Below, one piece after another: positions 55,610-64,000 of a DNA stretch of 64,000 bases. Position 1 is the first letter of the stretch. Every line of letters starts with the position of its first letter. The notes beneath the pieces are model-generated. The model saw nothing but the letters and a program-made list of their open reading frames with translations, made no database searches and had not been told where the DNA came from. The DNA comes from a virus. The stretch is from positions 1 through 64,000 of IMG/VR virus record IMGVR_UViG_3300031873_000003; one strand, 5' to 3'. Made by a program: the position numbers and the translations under genes.

Positions 55610-56579
55610 CTTTGAATATAAAAACCTTATAGGCATTTCAAGGCAGAAGGATACCAACAGAATTCCGGTAGGATATGTTGCCTACGCCATGAATGTTGAT
55701 TCGGATGATGAAAAGAAACTTCGTAGACGCAGGGGTCTTACTTCTGTTTCCACGGTGAATACCCATAGCGTATGGTCAAACAGGGATATCTGTCTATGTG
55801 TCCAGGGAGGCGTCTTAAAAGAGGTAACAATTAACCTTGTTACCAACACAGCCACCTATGTTACCCTGTTATCTGGGGCGGGCGATACACCCATGATCTT
55901 TCGGGAAGCGGGGGATATGGTCTTTTTTTCCAATAGCGACGTTTTTGGATATATCCGGGAACATGCGGTACATGGTATTTCAGAAGTTAGCGAGACCTTT
56001 AAGGTTCGGATGGTGGGAGGACACCTGATGGAATATTGGGATTCTCGCCTATGGGTATTTCAGGATAACATTCTGATTTATTCCGATGCCACAGAACCAA
56101 TGGTTAGAGACGAGAGGCATAACTTCGTGACGTTCAATGGCCGTGGAAGGATGCTTGAGGCCGTCAGGGACGGGATTTACGTGAGCGATAACGAAAGGTG
56201 TGGTTTTCTTCAGGGAGGAGCGGGAGACCCTCCCAAGTTCAATTATACCGAGGTCTGTCCTTCTCCATGTATCGAAGGCATGGCAGTCTCAAGTGTTGAA
56301 CAATTAGCAGGAATATCGGTTAAGGTGGTATTCTGGGTTACAGAGGAAGGTTGTTACATGGGACTGCCAGGGGGGCAAGTGAATAAGGTTACGGGGGATC
56401 ATTTTTACATTGAAGGGGCGTCAATAGGGAGGATGATGGTTTTGAATAGGTCTTTTCCGGATCATACAAGTATTGACCAGCTATTAGGGACCTATGACTT
56501 ATGGCCTGGCTATGGAGGAATGGAAATAGAGTTAGATGTTCCGGCGACGGACGTTGACGGTCGCATTACTGCGGCTTAA
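55596..56579 (+). CDS. Probable tail or neck protein, beta-propeller-like
   Basis: 327 residues, beta-rich with repeated aromatic strands: AYAMNVDSDDEKKLRRRRGL, PMIFREAGDMVFFSNSDVFG, GHLMEYWDSRLWVFQDNILI. The MN(V/I)D...RRGL opening is common in phage tail-associated propellers. Gene location after the glycan cluster supports a virion role. Confidence 0.6.
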   Translation: MPQLNFEYKNLIGISRQKDTNRIPVGYVAYAMNVDSDDEKKLRRRRGLTSVSTVNTHSVWSNRDICLCVQGGVLKEVTINLVTNTATYVTLLSGAGDTPMIFREAGDMVFFSNSDVFGYIREHAVHGISEVSETFKVRMVGGHLMEYWDSRLWVFQDNILIYSDATEPMVRDERHNFVTFNGRGRMLEAVRDGIYVSDNERCGFLQGGAGDPPKFNYTEVCPSPCIEGMAVSSVEQLAGISVKVVFWVTEEGCYMGLPGGQVNKVTGDHFYIEGASIGRMMVLNRSFPDHTSIDQLLGTYDLWPGYGGMEIELDVPATDVDGRITAA

Positions 56580-56617
56580 TCTTACGCTTTTGCGTAGAAG
56601 AAAGGGAGGAAAGGAAA

Positions 56618-57409
56618 ATGACGGTAAAATATTCGAGGGCTTTAATAAATTTGTTGGCTGATGGAAAGGGATTAAGGGAAATTTATGGAGATTGCGTCTT
56701 AGATGTGTATTCTGGGACGGCTCCTACAAACCCGGAAGATGCGGCAACGGGAACAAAGCTTTGCAAGTTTACCTTGTCAAGTGCCGCCGTAGTAACTACT
56801 GACCGAGGCGTTCCGAGAGTCTACAAGCTTGTTCCTGCTACCGGTTCTACGCCGGGCAGCACCATTAAAGTTACCGTTACGGTGGAGGGAGTTGGTACCA
56901 CACACATCTATACCATTTTGGCGGCTGACAGTACAGACCAGAAGGTTGCCGTGAAGGTGGCACAGATGTTAAACGATCTTCCTCAGATTCAGGCTATCTG
57001 TGAGGGAGACACAGTAAATATCTGGGCACAATGTAGGATTCCTGGTTTGGCATTGACGATTGCCGATGGAACCGGTACTTATGGAATCAACTGCTCGGCA
57101 AAGGTGGCGGCGGTCGCCACAAACGCCCTCCAGTTTAGTGCGCCAACGGCAGGGGTTATTTCAAAACCAACGGCAGCTACCTGGACAGGAACTAACCTTG
57201 CAACCGGAACGGCAGGATATTTTAGATTATGCCTTCCGGTAGACCCCGAAAGTGCGGGAACTCCAACCGCTGACACTGGTTACATCTACAAGAGAACTCA
57301 AGGAACGCTTGCGACGGTAGGAGGGGACGCACAGATTGATCCAACAACGGTGACATTGAGTGCAACGTCAACGGTTACATCGTTCAGCTTGACAGTACCG
57401 ACGTCTTAG
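56618..57409 (+). CDS. Probable structural protein
   Basis: GGGAGGAAAGG follows a hairpin (cttacgc/gcgtag). YSRALINLLADGKGLREIYG and LDVYSGTAPTNPEDAATGTK open a 263-residue protein with Ig-like strands. Similar openings occur in phage virion proteins. Confidence 0.6.
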   Translation: MTVKYSRALINLLADGKGLREIYGDCVLDVYSGTAPTNPEDAATGTKLCKFTLSSAAVVTTDRGVPRVYKLVPATGSTPGSTIKVTVTVEGVGTTHIYTILAADSTDQKVAVKVAQMLNDLPQIQAICEGDTVNIWAQCRIPGLALTIADGTGTYGINCSAKVAAVATNALQFSAPTAGVISKPTAATWTGTNLATGTAGYFRLCLPVDPESAGTPTADTGYIYKRTQGTLATVGGDAQIDPTTVTLSATSTVTSFSLTVPTS

Positions 57410-57437
57410 GACGTGTTTTTTAAAACCATTCTTGCTT

Positions 57438-57443
57438 TATAAT
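57438..57443 (+). promoter_or_regulatory. Possible -10 element
   Basis: TATAAT 12 bases before the ATG of the third Ser-Pro protein. No good -35 at 17 bases; it may be chance. Confidence 0.25.
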
Positions 57444-57454
57444 AGAGGGAAACT

Positions 57455-60400
57455 ATGCCTGAATCTGCTTCGATGAGTCCGAGCGAATCGCCGAGCGAAT
57501 CACCTTCGTTGAGTCCATCGGCCTCTGCATCACCATCGATTTCGCCGTCGCTCAGCCCGAGCGCAAGCGTCAGTCCATCGATTTCGCCTTCGAGATCACC
57601 CTCCGGGAGTCCTTCGGCGTCACCATCGTTAAGTCCGAGCGCAAGCATTTCGCCTTCGACGTCACCATCCAAAAGTCCGTCGGAGTCGCCATCGAGAAGT
57701 CCATCCAAAAGTCCTTCTGGAAGTCCTTCAATGTCTCCAAGCGAAAGTCCCTCAAAATCGCCTTCGGCGTCACCATCCTTAAGTCCGTCAACGTCACCAT
57801 CGTTAAGCCCCAGCGCAAGCCTTTCTCCGTCCCTGAGTCCTTCGGCCAGCTTGTCGCCGAGTGCAAGCCCAAGCGTATCACCCAGCATGTCACCCTCTGC
57901 ATCGCCATCGTTAAGTCCAAGTCCCGTGATAGATATTATTAAGGCTGGATGTTCGATAAGCAGCATAAGCTCAAATAATGGACGAAAACTTGTCCGAGAT
58001 AGCACAGGAAGATTGCACGTTGTTTATCATAGGGTTGCAACTGTCTGGAATATTTATCATTCGTATTCGGATGACAGCGGACAAACATGGACGGAAGAAG
58101 CGATTACAAGTGATGCATCGTACAACCAGTGGAGTCCATCCATAGCCATCGATAGTAGCAATCACTTGCATGTGGTATGGCATGGAACATCTGTCTTATC
58201 CACCACTATTGACCAAATCAGATATTCTAAATACGAAGGTTCGTGGAGTACGCCGGTTGACTTAACCGGGGAAGTTTACACGCAGGCACTTCCTTCGATA
58301 GCCATTGATAGCGGTGATCATATACATGTGGTTTGGGAGGGAATGTCCTCCGTGTCCCCAAGTTACACTCAGGTTAGGTATTCTCAGTACGAATCTTCCT
58401 GGAGTGCGCCTACCAACCTAACCAGCGGAAACCTCTGGAGGTGGAATCCCTCCGTAGCCATTGATAGTGGGAATAATTTGCATATTGTTTGGGGGGAAGG
58501 CCCCGATAGTCTTACCAGCCAAATAATGTATTCTAAGGGTGCGCCCTGGAGCCCCGTCCAGTTAAGCGATGGCAGTTATATGCAGGCTGACGCCTCTATT
58601 GCCATCGATAGCAGTAATCATGTGCACGTTGTCTGGGAGGGTAGGTCTCCCGCTCTCCCGGACTATAATCAAATCAGGTATGCTAAATATGAAGCTTCGT
58701 GGAGCACGGTTGTCGATTTAACTGGGACGAAGACCGTGGGTTATGATCAGCAAAGCCCTTCCATAGCGATCGATACCGGTGACCGGTTACATGTAGTGTG
58801 GTATGGCGCATCGGTGGTTTCTCCAAGCGCTTATCAAATCAGGCATACCAAATATGACGGTTCATGGAGTACGGACACTGACTTAACTACTGATAGTGTG
58901 TCTCAATATTATCCTTCAACTCTATGGGCAAACAATATTTATTCGGTCAATGCACAGGGTTATTGTTTCGCCTACATGGATGACACAACCCTAACGTTTT
59001 ATGCGAGCGACGAAATATCTTTCTATGGAATGGCTTCCCCCAGCTTATCGCCAAGCCTGAGCCCAAGCAAATCGCCAAGTCAATCTCCATCACTCTCTTC
59101 TTCGGGCAGCCCAAGCTTAAGTCCGAGCCCGTCGCCATCGCTTTCACCCTCGGCCTCGGAAAGCCCTTCGGCGTCACCATCGTTGAGTCCAAGCGCAAGC
59201 CTATCTCCTTCGGCCTCTGTCAGTCCAAGCACATCACCCTCGCTATCTCCATCGGCCTCTATTAGCCCAAGCGAGTCACCGTCGAGAAGTCCCTCTAAAT
59301 CACCTTCGGCGTCACCATCTATAAGCCCTTCGGCGTCACCATCGTTAAGTCCGAGCGCAAGCCTATCGCCTTCGGCCTCTGTCAGTCCAAGCGCATCTCC
59401 TTCGCTATCTGCAAGTTTGAGTCCATCGCCTTCGGCCTCTGTCAGTCCAAGCGCATCTCCTTCGGTGAGCCCAAGCCCAAGTGCGGGAACCCTTATCTGT
59501 GATTTAGCCTTTGCTCTTAGCGTTCCGGCAATAGAGGTTAGCGGAAAAATCGCTGGCCCAGGGTTGATAGGACCATCGCTTGAATTACCGGCGATTGTGG
59601 TTTCAGGCAATATCGTTACCGGCGGGGCGTTTTCGGCAATCCTTGAGCTTGCACCTCATGCATCAGGAACTATTCGTGTTGGAGGGTTGTTTTCGGGGAC
59701 AATCAATGTTCCCATTGAGGTATCAGGAACGATTTATAGTGGTGGCGGATTGGTTGCCTCGTTAATCCTTCCTGCGATACATGTTGATGGCCTCATTGCC
59801 AAAAACACGACTGGGTTTGAAATCACTGTTCCCGTGATAACCCTTTCGGGCACGATCATTACCGGAAGAGTGGTTAGTGGCGGAGTAAGCGTTCCTGCGA
59901 TTAAGGTTCTGGCAACCATCGGCCATTATAATTCGCTGACATTTGACCTCGATTTGCCTGAGATAACTACCAACCTTTTTATTATGGGAGCGCAAAAGAT
60001 CACGGTTCAAGGCGCTCCTCTTCGGAAGGCGTTCGTTGTTAATTTAGCTCATTTCGGGGTGACAGAATACTCTGGATACTCTTTCAATTCATTTGCTAAC
60101 TACCATTTTAGTAAAACCTACATAGGCGCCAGCGAAGAAGGTATTTTTGTGCTGGACGGGGATGACGACAATGGCGTTAGGATCAATGCTACAATTCAAC
60201 CAGGGAATGAAGACCTTTGGTCACAGACGATAAAGCGACTTAGGGAGGGTTTTGTAACGATGAGGGGTGGGCCAATTTCCATCGAACTGATTCTTGACGA
60301 AGGAAGGTTAGACCCGGTGACGAGGGATTTAGAGTATGTCGAAAGTACGATTCATGAAGAGCGATTTAAAATATCACGGGGGTTGAAGAATAGATTTTTT

Positions 60401-60490
60401 TCTGTGATTTTTAAAAACTTAGGTGGGAATGACTTTAGCCTTGAGTCTTTCCGATTTTTTTGCGATGAGATTCAAAGGAGAAAACGTTGA
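57455..60490 (+). CDS. Ser-Pro repeat protein 3 with Asp-box propeller
   Basis: Order: SPSx block (about residues 8-165); a sialidase-like propeller (165-530) with an Asp box SDDSGQTW and at least six repeats of SIAIDSxxHxHVVW...QIRYxKYExSWS; a second SPSx block (about 530-680); beta-repeats (VPAIEVSGKIAGPGLI types); and a C-terminal globular domain (about 850-1011). It fits a fibre with a glycan-binding or glycan-cleaving head between two stalks. Confidence 0.75.
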   Translation: MPESASMSPSESPSESPSLSPSASASPSISPSLSPSASVSPSISPSRSPSGSPSASPSLSPSASISPSTSPSKSPSESPSRSPSKSPSGSPSMSPSESPSKSPSASPSLSPSTSPSLSPSASLSPSLSPSASLSPSASPSVSPSMSPSASPSLSPSPVIDIIKAGCSISSISSNNGRKLVRDSTGRLHVVYHRVATVWNIYHSYSDDSGQTWTEEAITSDASYNQWSPSIAIDSSNHLHVVWHGTSVLSTTIDQIRYSKYEGSWSTPVDLTGEVYTQALPSIAIDSGDHIHVVWEGMSSVSPSYTQVRYSQYESSWSAPTNLTSGNLWRWNPSVAIDSGNNLHIVWGEGPDSLTSQIMYSKGAPWSPVQLSDGSYMQADASIAIDSSNHVHVVWEGRSPALPDYNQIRYAKYEASWSTVVDLTGTKTVGYDQQSPSIAIDTGDRLHVVWYGASVVSPSAYQIRHTKYDGSWSTDTDLTTDSVSQYYPSTLWANNIYSVNAQGYCFAYMDDTTLTFYASDEISFYGMASPSLSPSLSPSKSPSQSPSLSSSGSPSLSPSPSPSLSPSASESPSASPSLSPSASLSPSASVSPSTSPSLSPSASISPSESPSRSPSKSPSASPSISPSASPSLSPSASLSPSASVSPSASPSLSASLSPSPSASVSPSASPSVSPSPSAGTLICDLAFALSVPAIEVSGKIAGPGLIGPSLELPAIVVSGNIVTGGAFSAILELAPHASGTIRVGGLFSGTINVPIEVSGTIYSGGGLVASLILPAIHVDGLIAKNTTGFEITVPVITLSGTIITGRVVSGGVSVPAIKVLATIGHYNSLTFDLDLPEITTNLFIMGAQKITVQGAPLRKAFVVNLAHFGVTEYSGYSFNSFANYHFSKTYIGASEEGIFVLDGDDDNGVRINATIQPGNEDLWSQTIKRLREGFVTMRGGPISIELILDEGRLDPVTRDLEYVESTIHEERFKISRGLKNRFFSVIFKNLGGNDFSLESFRFFCDEIQRRKR

Positions 60491-60529
60491 CAGTGACTTT
60501 TTATAGAAACCATGTAAAGGAGAAACAAC

Positions 60530-61723
60530 ATGGCCTTCCCGACTAACTTAAGTTCCGCAATAGACAATGTCACAGAGATCGTAGCGGCACATCTGAACAA
60601 CCTTGAGGTTAAGGTTGGAATAGATGGGTCGGCGGTCAACACTACCCTGGACTATCTGATCAAGAGTGCATCCAGCACTGACCCTGGGCATAAACATCCG
60701 CAGGCTAAGATAACAGGGTTGACTACGGGAGATAGTCCTGTGTTTGGAACGGTTTACCTGTCAAATGTTGGTGATGGTCATGTTCCTTATCAGAACAATG
60801 GAATGGCAGGGTTAGTGTCAGGTTCAATTCACACAGATGGGTCGAATGTTTTTATAGGTGATACACAGAATGCTAATACAACCCTTGGACTAACAATCAA
60901 TCAGGGAGCTAATGACGATCAGATATTGGCTCTCAAATCCAGTGATATTGCTCATACCGTTACAACTGACACCGAAGCAGATACCTTTGGATATATTTCA
61001 AAGTATTCAGCTACCCTCGGTGGAGTTTTATTCCGAGGTCTCACGGATGCTGATGCGGCGGGAGCAATGGTCGTTGAGGGTATCATAGGGGCAACTGACC
61101 CAACGGATACGAATGCGGCCTTGATCCTGATTGGAAGTAAGCAGACGGGGACAACTACAGCAGCCTTGGCAGCAGCAGAGACGGTGTTACAGGTTAAGAA
61201 TAGGACTACTAATCTGGTAACTGTTTTGGGAAGCGGCAACGTCGGCATCGGGACGACGGGACCGAATGATAAATTAACCTTAGCTAATTCTTCTGCTAAC
61301 AGCACGGGTATTCAGTTGCGTTCGAGCGTTTTGACCCCCAATGGTACTGACTATTCTGCGGGTAGAATTCTTGGAGGATTCAGAGGTGAAAGCGGGTATG
61401 ATAATGGATATTTGGATTTACAATATCCTACCGCAGAAAACACTTTTACAACGGGGCTAAGGTTAATAAACGGCAAAGTCGGCATCGGGACGACGGCACC
61501 ACAGCAAGCATTACATGTGGTAGGCACTATCCTAGCAGATGGAGATGGTGGAGGATACGCTGGTACAACTGGATTTACTGATGTTGTAGATATAGCGGCG
61601 AGGTCAACCGGAGTGGGAACGGTACTATTTGATGATGCAACAAATCGAAACAGTGCAGGGTTTATCAAGATATACATTGGGACCGTTCCTTATTTTTTAC
61701 CTGCGTTTGCAGCTATAACCTAA
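60530..61723 (+). CDS. Tail fibre protein
   Basis: AAAGGAG upstream. N-terminal FPTNLSSAIDNVTEIVAAHL, then GNVGIGTT/GKVGIGTT repeats typical of trimeric fibre shafts, and a C-terminus NSAGFIKIYIGTVPYFLPAF as in fibres that lack the S74 chaperone. Likely host recognition. Confidence 0.75.
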   Translation: MAFPTNLSSAIDNVTEIVAAHLNNLEVKVGIDGSAVNTTLDYLIKSASSTDPGHKHPQAKITGLTTGDSPVFGTVYLSNVGDGHVPYQNNGMAGLVSGSIHTDGSNVFIGDTQNANTTLGLTINQGANDDQILALKSSDIAHTVTTDTEADTFGYISKYSATLGGVLFRGLTDADAAGAMVVEGIIGATDPTDTNAALILIGSKQTGTTTAALAAAETVLQVKNRTTNLVTVLGSGNVGIGTTGPNDKLTLANSSANSTGIQLRSSVLTPNGTDYSAGRILGGFRGESGYDNGYLDLQYPTAENTFTTGLRLINGKVGIGTTAPQQALHVVGTILADGDGGGYAGTTGFTDVVDIAARSTGVGTVLFDDATNRNSAGFIKIYIGTVPYFLPAFAAIT

Positions 61724-61757
61724 ATGTAGTATACTTCAATGTATGCAACCATTTAGG
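61719..61757 (+). promoter_or_regulatory. Hairpin beside the ribosome site of the HNH gene
   Basis: CCTAAATG (61719-61726) pairs with CATTTAGG (61750-61757), which overlaps the start of the AGGAGG site. It may damp translation of the HNH gene. Confidence 0.35.
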
Positions 61758-61764
61758 AGGGACT

Positions 61765-62466
61765 ATGCCAGAGCGACTAAATAAAAGGATTTGCGAGTTT
61801 TGCGGCAAGGAATATCAGACACACAACAGTACAAGAACGTGCTCTATAAAGTGTCGTGACCACTTAAAAACGCAGAACAGGATACAGCGATCTGAAACTA
61901 AGGAATGCCCGATCTGCGGAGAGATAAGTAAGTTGCAGTGGATTGCTCACGGGATAAGTGTGTGCAGTTTGAGATGCAAACGAACAATTAACTCAAGGGA
62001 ATGGCGCAACCAACATGGCGGATCAGTTGATATTAGTAAACGTAGCACAATAAAGCCTTTTGTAACTTGTAAGGTGTGCGGGAAAATCGTTTTGGGTAAA
62101 AGCTACAAACAATTATATTGCAGTAGAGAGTGTAAAATAATTGGCGGACATCGAAACAAGAAAATGATAGTTGATAATAAAAGGGAGTCTATAAAGACTT
62201 GCGAAATATGCGGCGTGTCTATTGATAAAATTCCAACTCCAAGAGAACTCAACTTCAGATCGTTTGGGCAAAGGGCGATGGATACTAAGGTGCAATTCGA
62301 TCACATTGTTTGCCGAGTTGATAACGGACAAAACAACGACGAGAATCTTCGAGGTGTGTGTTGGATGTGTAACCACGTAAGGGGAACGATGGACAAGAAG
62401 TTCGACAACGCCGTGGCAAAAGCGTCAATAGCGTTTTGGGCTGAGGTATTTGCTACAATTACCTAG
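61765..62466 (+). CDS. HNH endonuclease with multiple zinc fingers
   Basis: Four Cys4-type fingers (CEFCGKEY..CSIKC; CPICGE..CSLRC; CKVCGK..CSREC; CEICGV) precede an HNH core VQFDHIVCRVDNGQNNDENL...CWMCNHVRG. A mobile endonuclease between the fibre gene and a small downstream gene. Confidence 0.8.
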   Translation: MPERLNKRICEFCGKEYQTHNSTRTCSIKCRDHLKTQNRIQRSETKECPICGEISKLQWIAHGISVCSLRCKRTINSREWRNQHGGSVDISKRSTIKPFVTCKVCGKIVLGKSYKQLYCSRECKIIGGHRNKKMIVDNKRESIKTCEICGVSIDKIPTPRELNFRSFGQRAMDTKVQFDHIVCRVDNGQNNDENLRGVCWMCNHVRGTMDKKFDNAVAKASIAFWAEVFATIT

Positions 62467-62474
62467 GAGGATCA

Positions 62475-62840
62475 ATGGACATAAAACGTAATCCCGCTGG
62501 ATTAGGATGGATGGTAAGGTACGATAATGGAACGTATACAATATTTTACACACAAAAGGAGGCAGTGAAATGTATGGCAAAAATTGATACAGTAAAAGCG
62601 ATCATCAATGCAGTTAAAAGTCTGGCAACAGCAACCGATCAAGCAACAGATTTAGTCAGCGAATACTGGGATGTTGGAACATTCGTTGACGAGGATGTAG
62701 CAGCGTTGGGCATCACTGCTGCACAGCTTACATCCTGCATTACGTTATTAGAGCAGGTAGATAAACTCATGACGAACCAAGAGACAAGCCTATCTATGTA
62801 TAGAACTACCCTGAATCAAGTTCGAAGGGTTGCAACGTAA
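62475..62840 (+). CDS. Hypothetical protein
   Basis: GGAGG precedes MDIKRNPAGLGWMVRYDNGT. A second good site (AAAGGAGG) precedes an internal Met at 62574 (MAKIDTVKAIINAVKSLATA), so two products are possible. The C-terminal part is helical. Small proteins of this kind sit near fibres in phages; no function assigned. Confidence 0.5.
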   Translation: MDIKRNPAGLGWMVRYDNGTYTIFYTQKEAVKCMAKIDTVKAIINAVKSLATATDQATDLVSEYWDVGTFVDEDVAALGITAAQLTSCITLLEQVDKLMTNQETSLSMYRTTLNQVRRVAT

Positions 62841-62914
62841 ATTATAGAATATACGTTGCTTACGATACAACGAACTGGAGACCGATTAACTAAGTAAATA
62901 AGAAGGGAGATCCC

Positions 62915-63229
62915 ATGAAGATTAATTTTAGTCAAGCGTTAAAGGCGTTGGATGGAACACCAATCTCAAGACTTGACGGAAAGGGAGAATTTACCCTCAA
63001 GTTTGTTTCCCAGGAAGCGTTACTTTTATCCTTTCAGGACGAACAGGGGTTGGGGGGAGAAGAGAAAACCAGGAGGTGGGTTTTGGCTACGATGATTGAG
63101 GCAAACCCAGAGAAAATTGATTTAACCTCGGAGCAGATAGCGTTGATTAAGAAACTTATTGGCAAGGCTTATGGGCCGCTTATCGTTGGTCAGGCATGGG
63201 AGTTGTTGGAGGCGGGAGTCACTGGTTAG
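62915..63229 (+). CDS. Hypothetical protein
   Basis: GGGAGATCCC upstream; MKINFSQALKALDGTPISRL, then a beta strand and a helical C-terminus (IALIKKLIGKAYGPLIVGQA). 104 residues. This is the general form of small phage chaperone-like proteins, but no firm assignment. Confidence 0.55.
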   Translation: MKINFSQALKALDGTPISRLDGKGEFTLKFVSQEALLLSFQDEQGLGGEEKTRRWVLATMIEANPEKIDLTSEQIALIKKLIGKAYGPLIVGQAWELLEAGVTG

Positions 63230-63242
63230 GGGGAACTGAACT

Positions 63243-64000
63243 TTGGCCGACATCATAAAGTATGGAACTGGAATTCTATATGGTACGGGTCATCTATATG
63301 GAGAATATATTCCCTCGGCCTCGATATCTCCGAGCCTTTCGCCCTCTAAGGGTCCTTCGGTTTCTCCATCCCTAAGTCCTTCGGCTTCTATAAGTCCTTC
63401 GTTATCTCCATCAGTCTCACCTTCAATCAGTCCTTCGGTCTCACCTTCGGTCTCACCCTCTTTAAGCCCATCTGTTAGTCCAAGTTTATCACCGTCGGCC
63501 AGTCCATCCTTGAGTCCATCATTGAGTCCTTCTGCTTCCTTGAGTCCCAGTCTAAGTCCGTCTAAATCTCCTTCTGTATCACCCTCGGTATCACCTTCAC
63601 TATCACCCTCTCTTAGTCCGAGTGAATCTCCGAGTCTCTCTCCTTCGGCCTCATTATCTCCATCATTGAGTCCGTCTGTTTCACCGTCCGTTAGCCCATC
63701 GATTTCACCGAGCCTATCACCGAGTTTATCTCCGTCGGAAAGTCCGAGTCTTTCACCCTCTGCGAGTTTAAGCCCATCTGAAAGTCCGTCACTTAGTCCA
63801 AGTGTATCGCCTTCTTTTTCGCCATCGATGAGTCCGTCTTTATCACCTTCGGAGAGCCCTTCGTTAAGTCCAAGTGCTTCGCTCTCTCCGAGCCTGTCAC
63901 CAAGCAAATCTCCAAGTCTGTCACCATCGGCTTCGCTCTCACCCAGCTTGTCACCGAGCGAAAGTCCTTCTGCCAGTCCTTCTGTAGGCAGTTTTTCCTT
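63243..64000 (+). CDS. Ser-Pro repeat protein 4 (partial)
   Basis: TTG start behind GGGGG; ADIIKYGTGILYGTGHLYGE is a short Gly/Tyr-rich head, followed at once by SPSx tetrads that run to the window edge. The shortest unique N-terminus of the four. The frame is cut at 64000. Confidence 0.65.
   Translation, partial: MADIIKYGTGILYGTGHLYGEYIPSASISPSLSPSKGPSVSPSLSPSASISPSLSPSVSPSISPSVSPSVSPSLSPSVSPSLSPSASPSLSPSLSPSASLSPSLSPSKSPSVSPSVSPSLSPSLSPSESPSLSPSASLSPSLSPSVSPSVSPSISPSLSPSLSPSESPSLSPSASLSPSESPSLSPSVSPSFSPSMSPSLSPSESPSLSPSASLSPSLSPSKSPSLSPSASLSPSLSPSESPSASPSVGSFS

Overview
The window looks like a large piece of a tailed bacteriophage or prophage, probably temperate and assembled from a metagenome. 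It has terS, terL, portal, an N4-gp56-type major capsid protein, SSB, a primase-polymerase/helicase, an Erf/RecE-like recombination pair, a Cro/Ner-like regulator and fibre-like proteins. There is no rRNA, tRNA or housekeeping gene. Promoters match the bacterial sigma-70 consensus and most genes have purine-rich Shine-Dalgarno sites, so the host is a bacterium; the sequence alone does not name it. LAYOUT: (A) 1-12.9 kb is a leftward early operon started by a perfect TTGACA-17-TATAAT promoter at 12951-12979. Going left it encodes small Zn proteins, a RecE-like exonuclease, an Erf annealing protein, a KTSC protein, nucleases, primase-polymerase/helicase, SSB, a membrane lytic transglycosylase and several small proteins. 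Its left end is eroded by an IS200/IS605 insertion that continues off the window. (B) 13.0-20.2 kb runs rightward: an HTH regulator, three related partition-like proteins (one fused to HNH, one to a DNA methyltransferase), a GC-rich block with a second methyltransferase, a LAGLIDADG gene and attC-like hairpins, and arrays of 36-nt repeats. (C) 20.2-41.8 kb is packaging and head morphogenesis: terS, terL split by a class 3-like intein, portal, scaffold candidate, major capsid protein, structural proteins, and the first two Ser-Pro repeat proteins. (D) 41.8-55.6 kb is a tightly overlapping surface-glycan-type cluster: glycosyltransferases (including GT17), an epimerase, SAM methyltransferases, an asparagine-synthase-like PP-loop protein and a radical SAM protein. 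An intact IS200/IS605 element and a divergent Tad2-like gene interrupt it. (E) 55.6-64 kb is fibre and adhesion proteins, with two more Ser-Pro repeat proteins. HOW THE PARTS MAY FIT: four virion-type proteins carry long SPSx tetrad tracts that look like stiff, Ser-rich stalks, and a dense glycosyltransferase cluster sits among them. I infer, but cannot show, that the phage glycosylates its own fibre stalks. Selfish DNA is unusually abundant: about seven homing-endonuclease-type genes or domains, one intact tnpB, one broken tnpB, and a scatter of TnpB 3' ends. These 3' ends share a 5-bp stem with a GGANN loop and look like stand-alone omega-RNA genes. DNA-level signals not explained by the proteins include TGTAGACA iterons inside the primase gene, 36-nt arrays just upstream of terS, and a covarying leader hairpin in front of two early genes.
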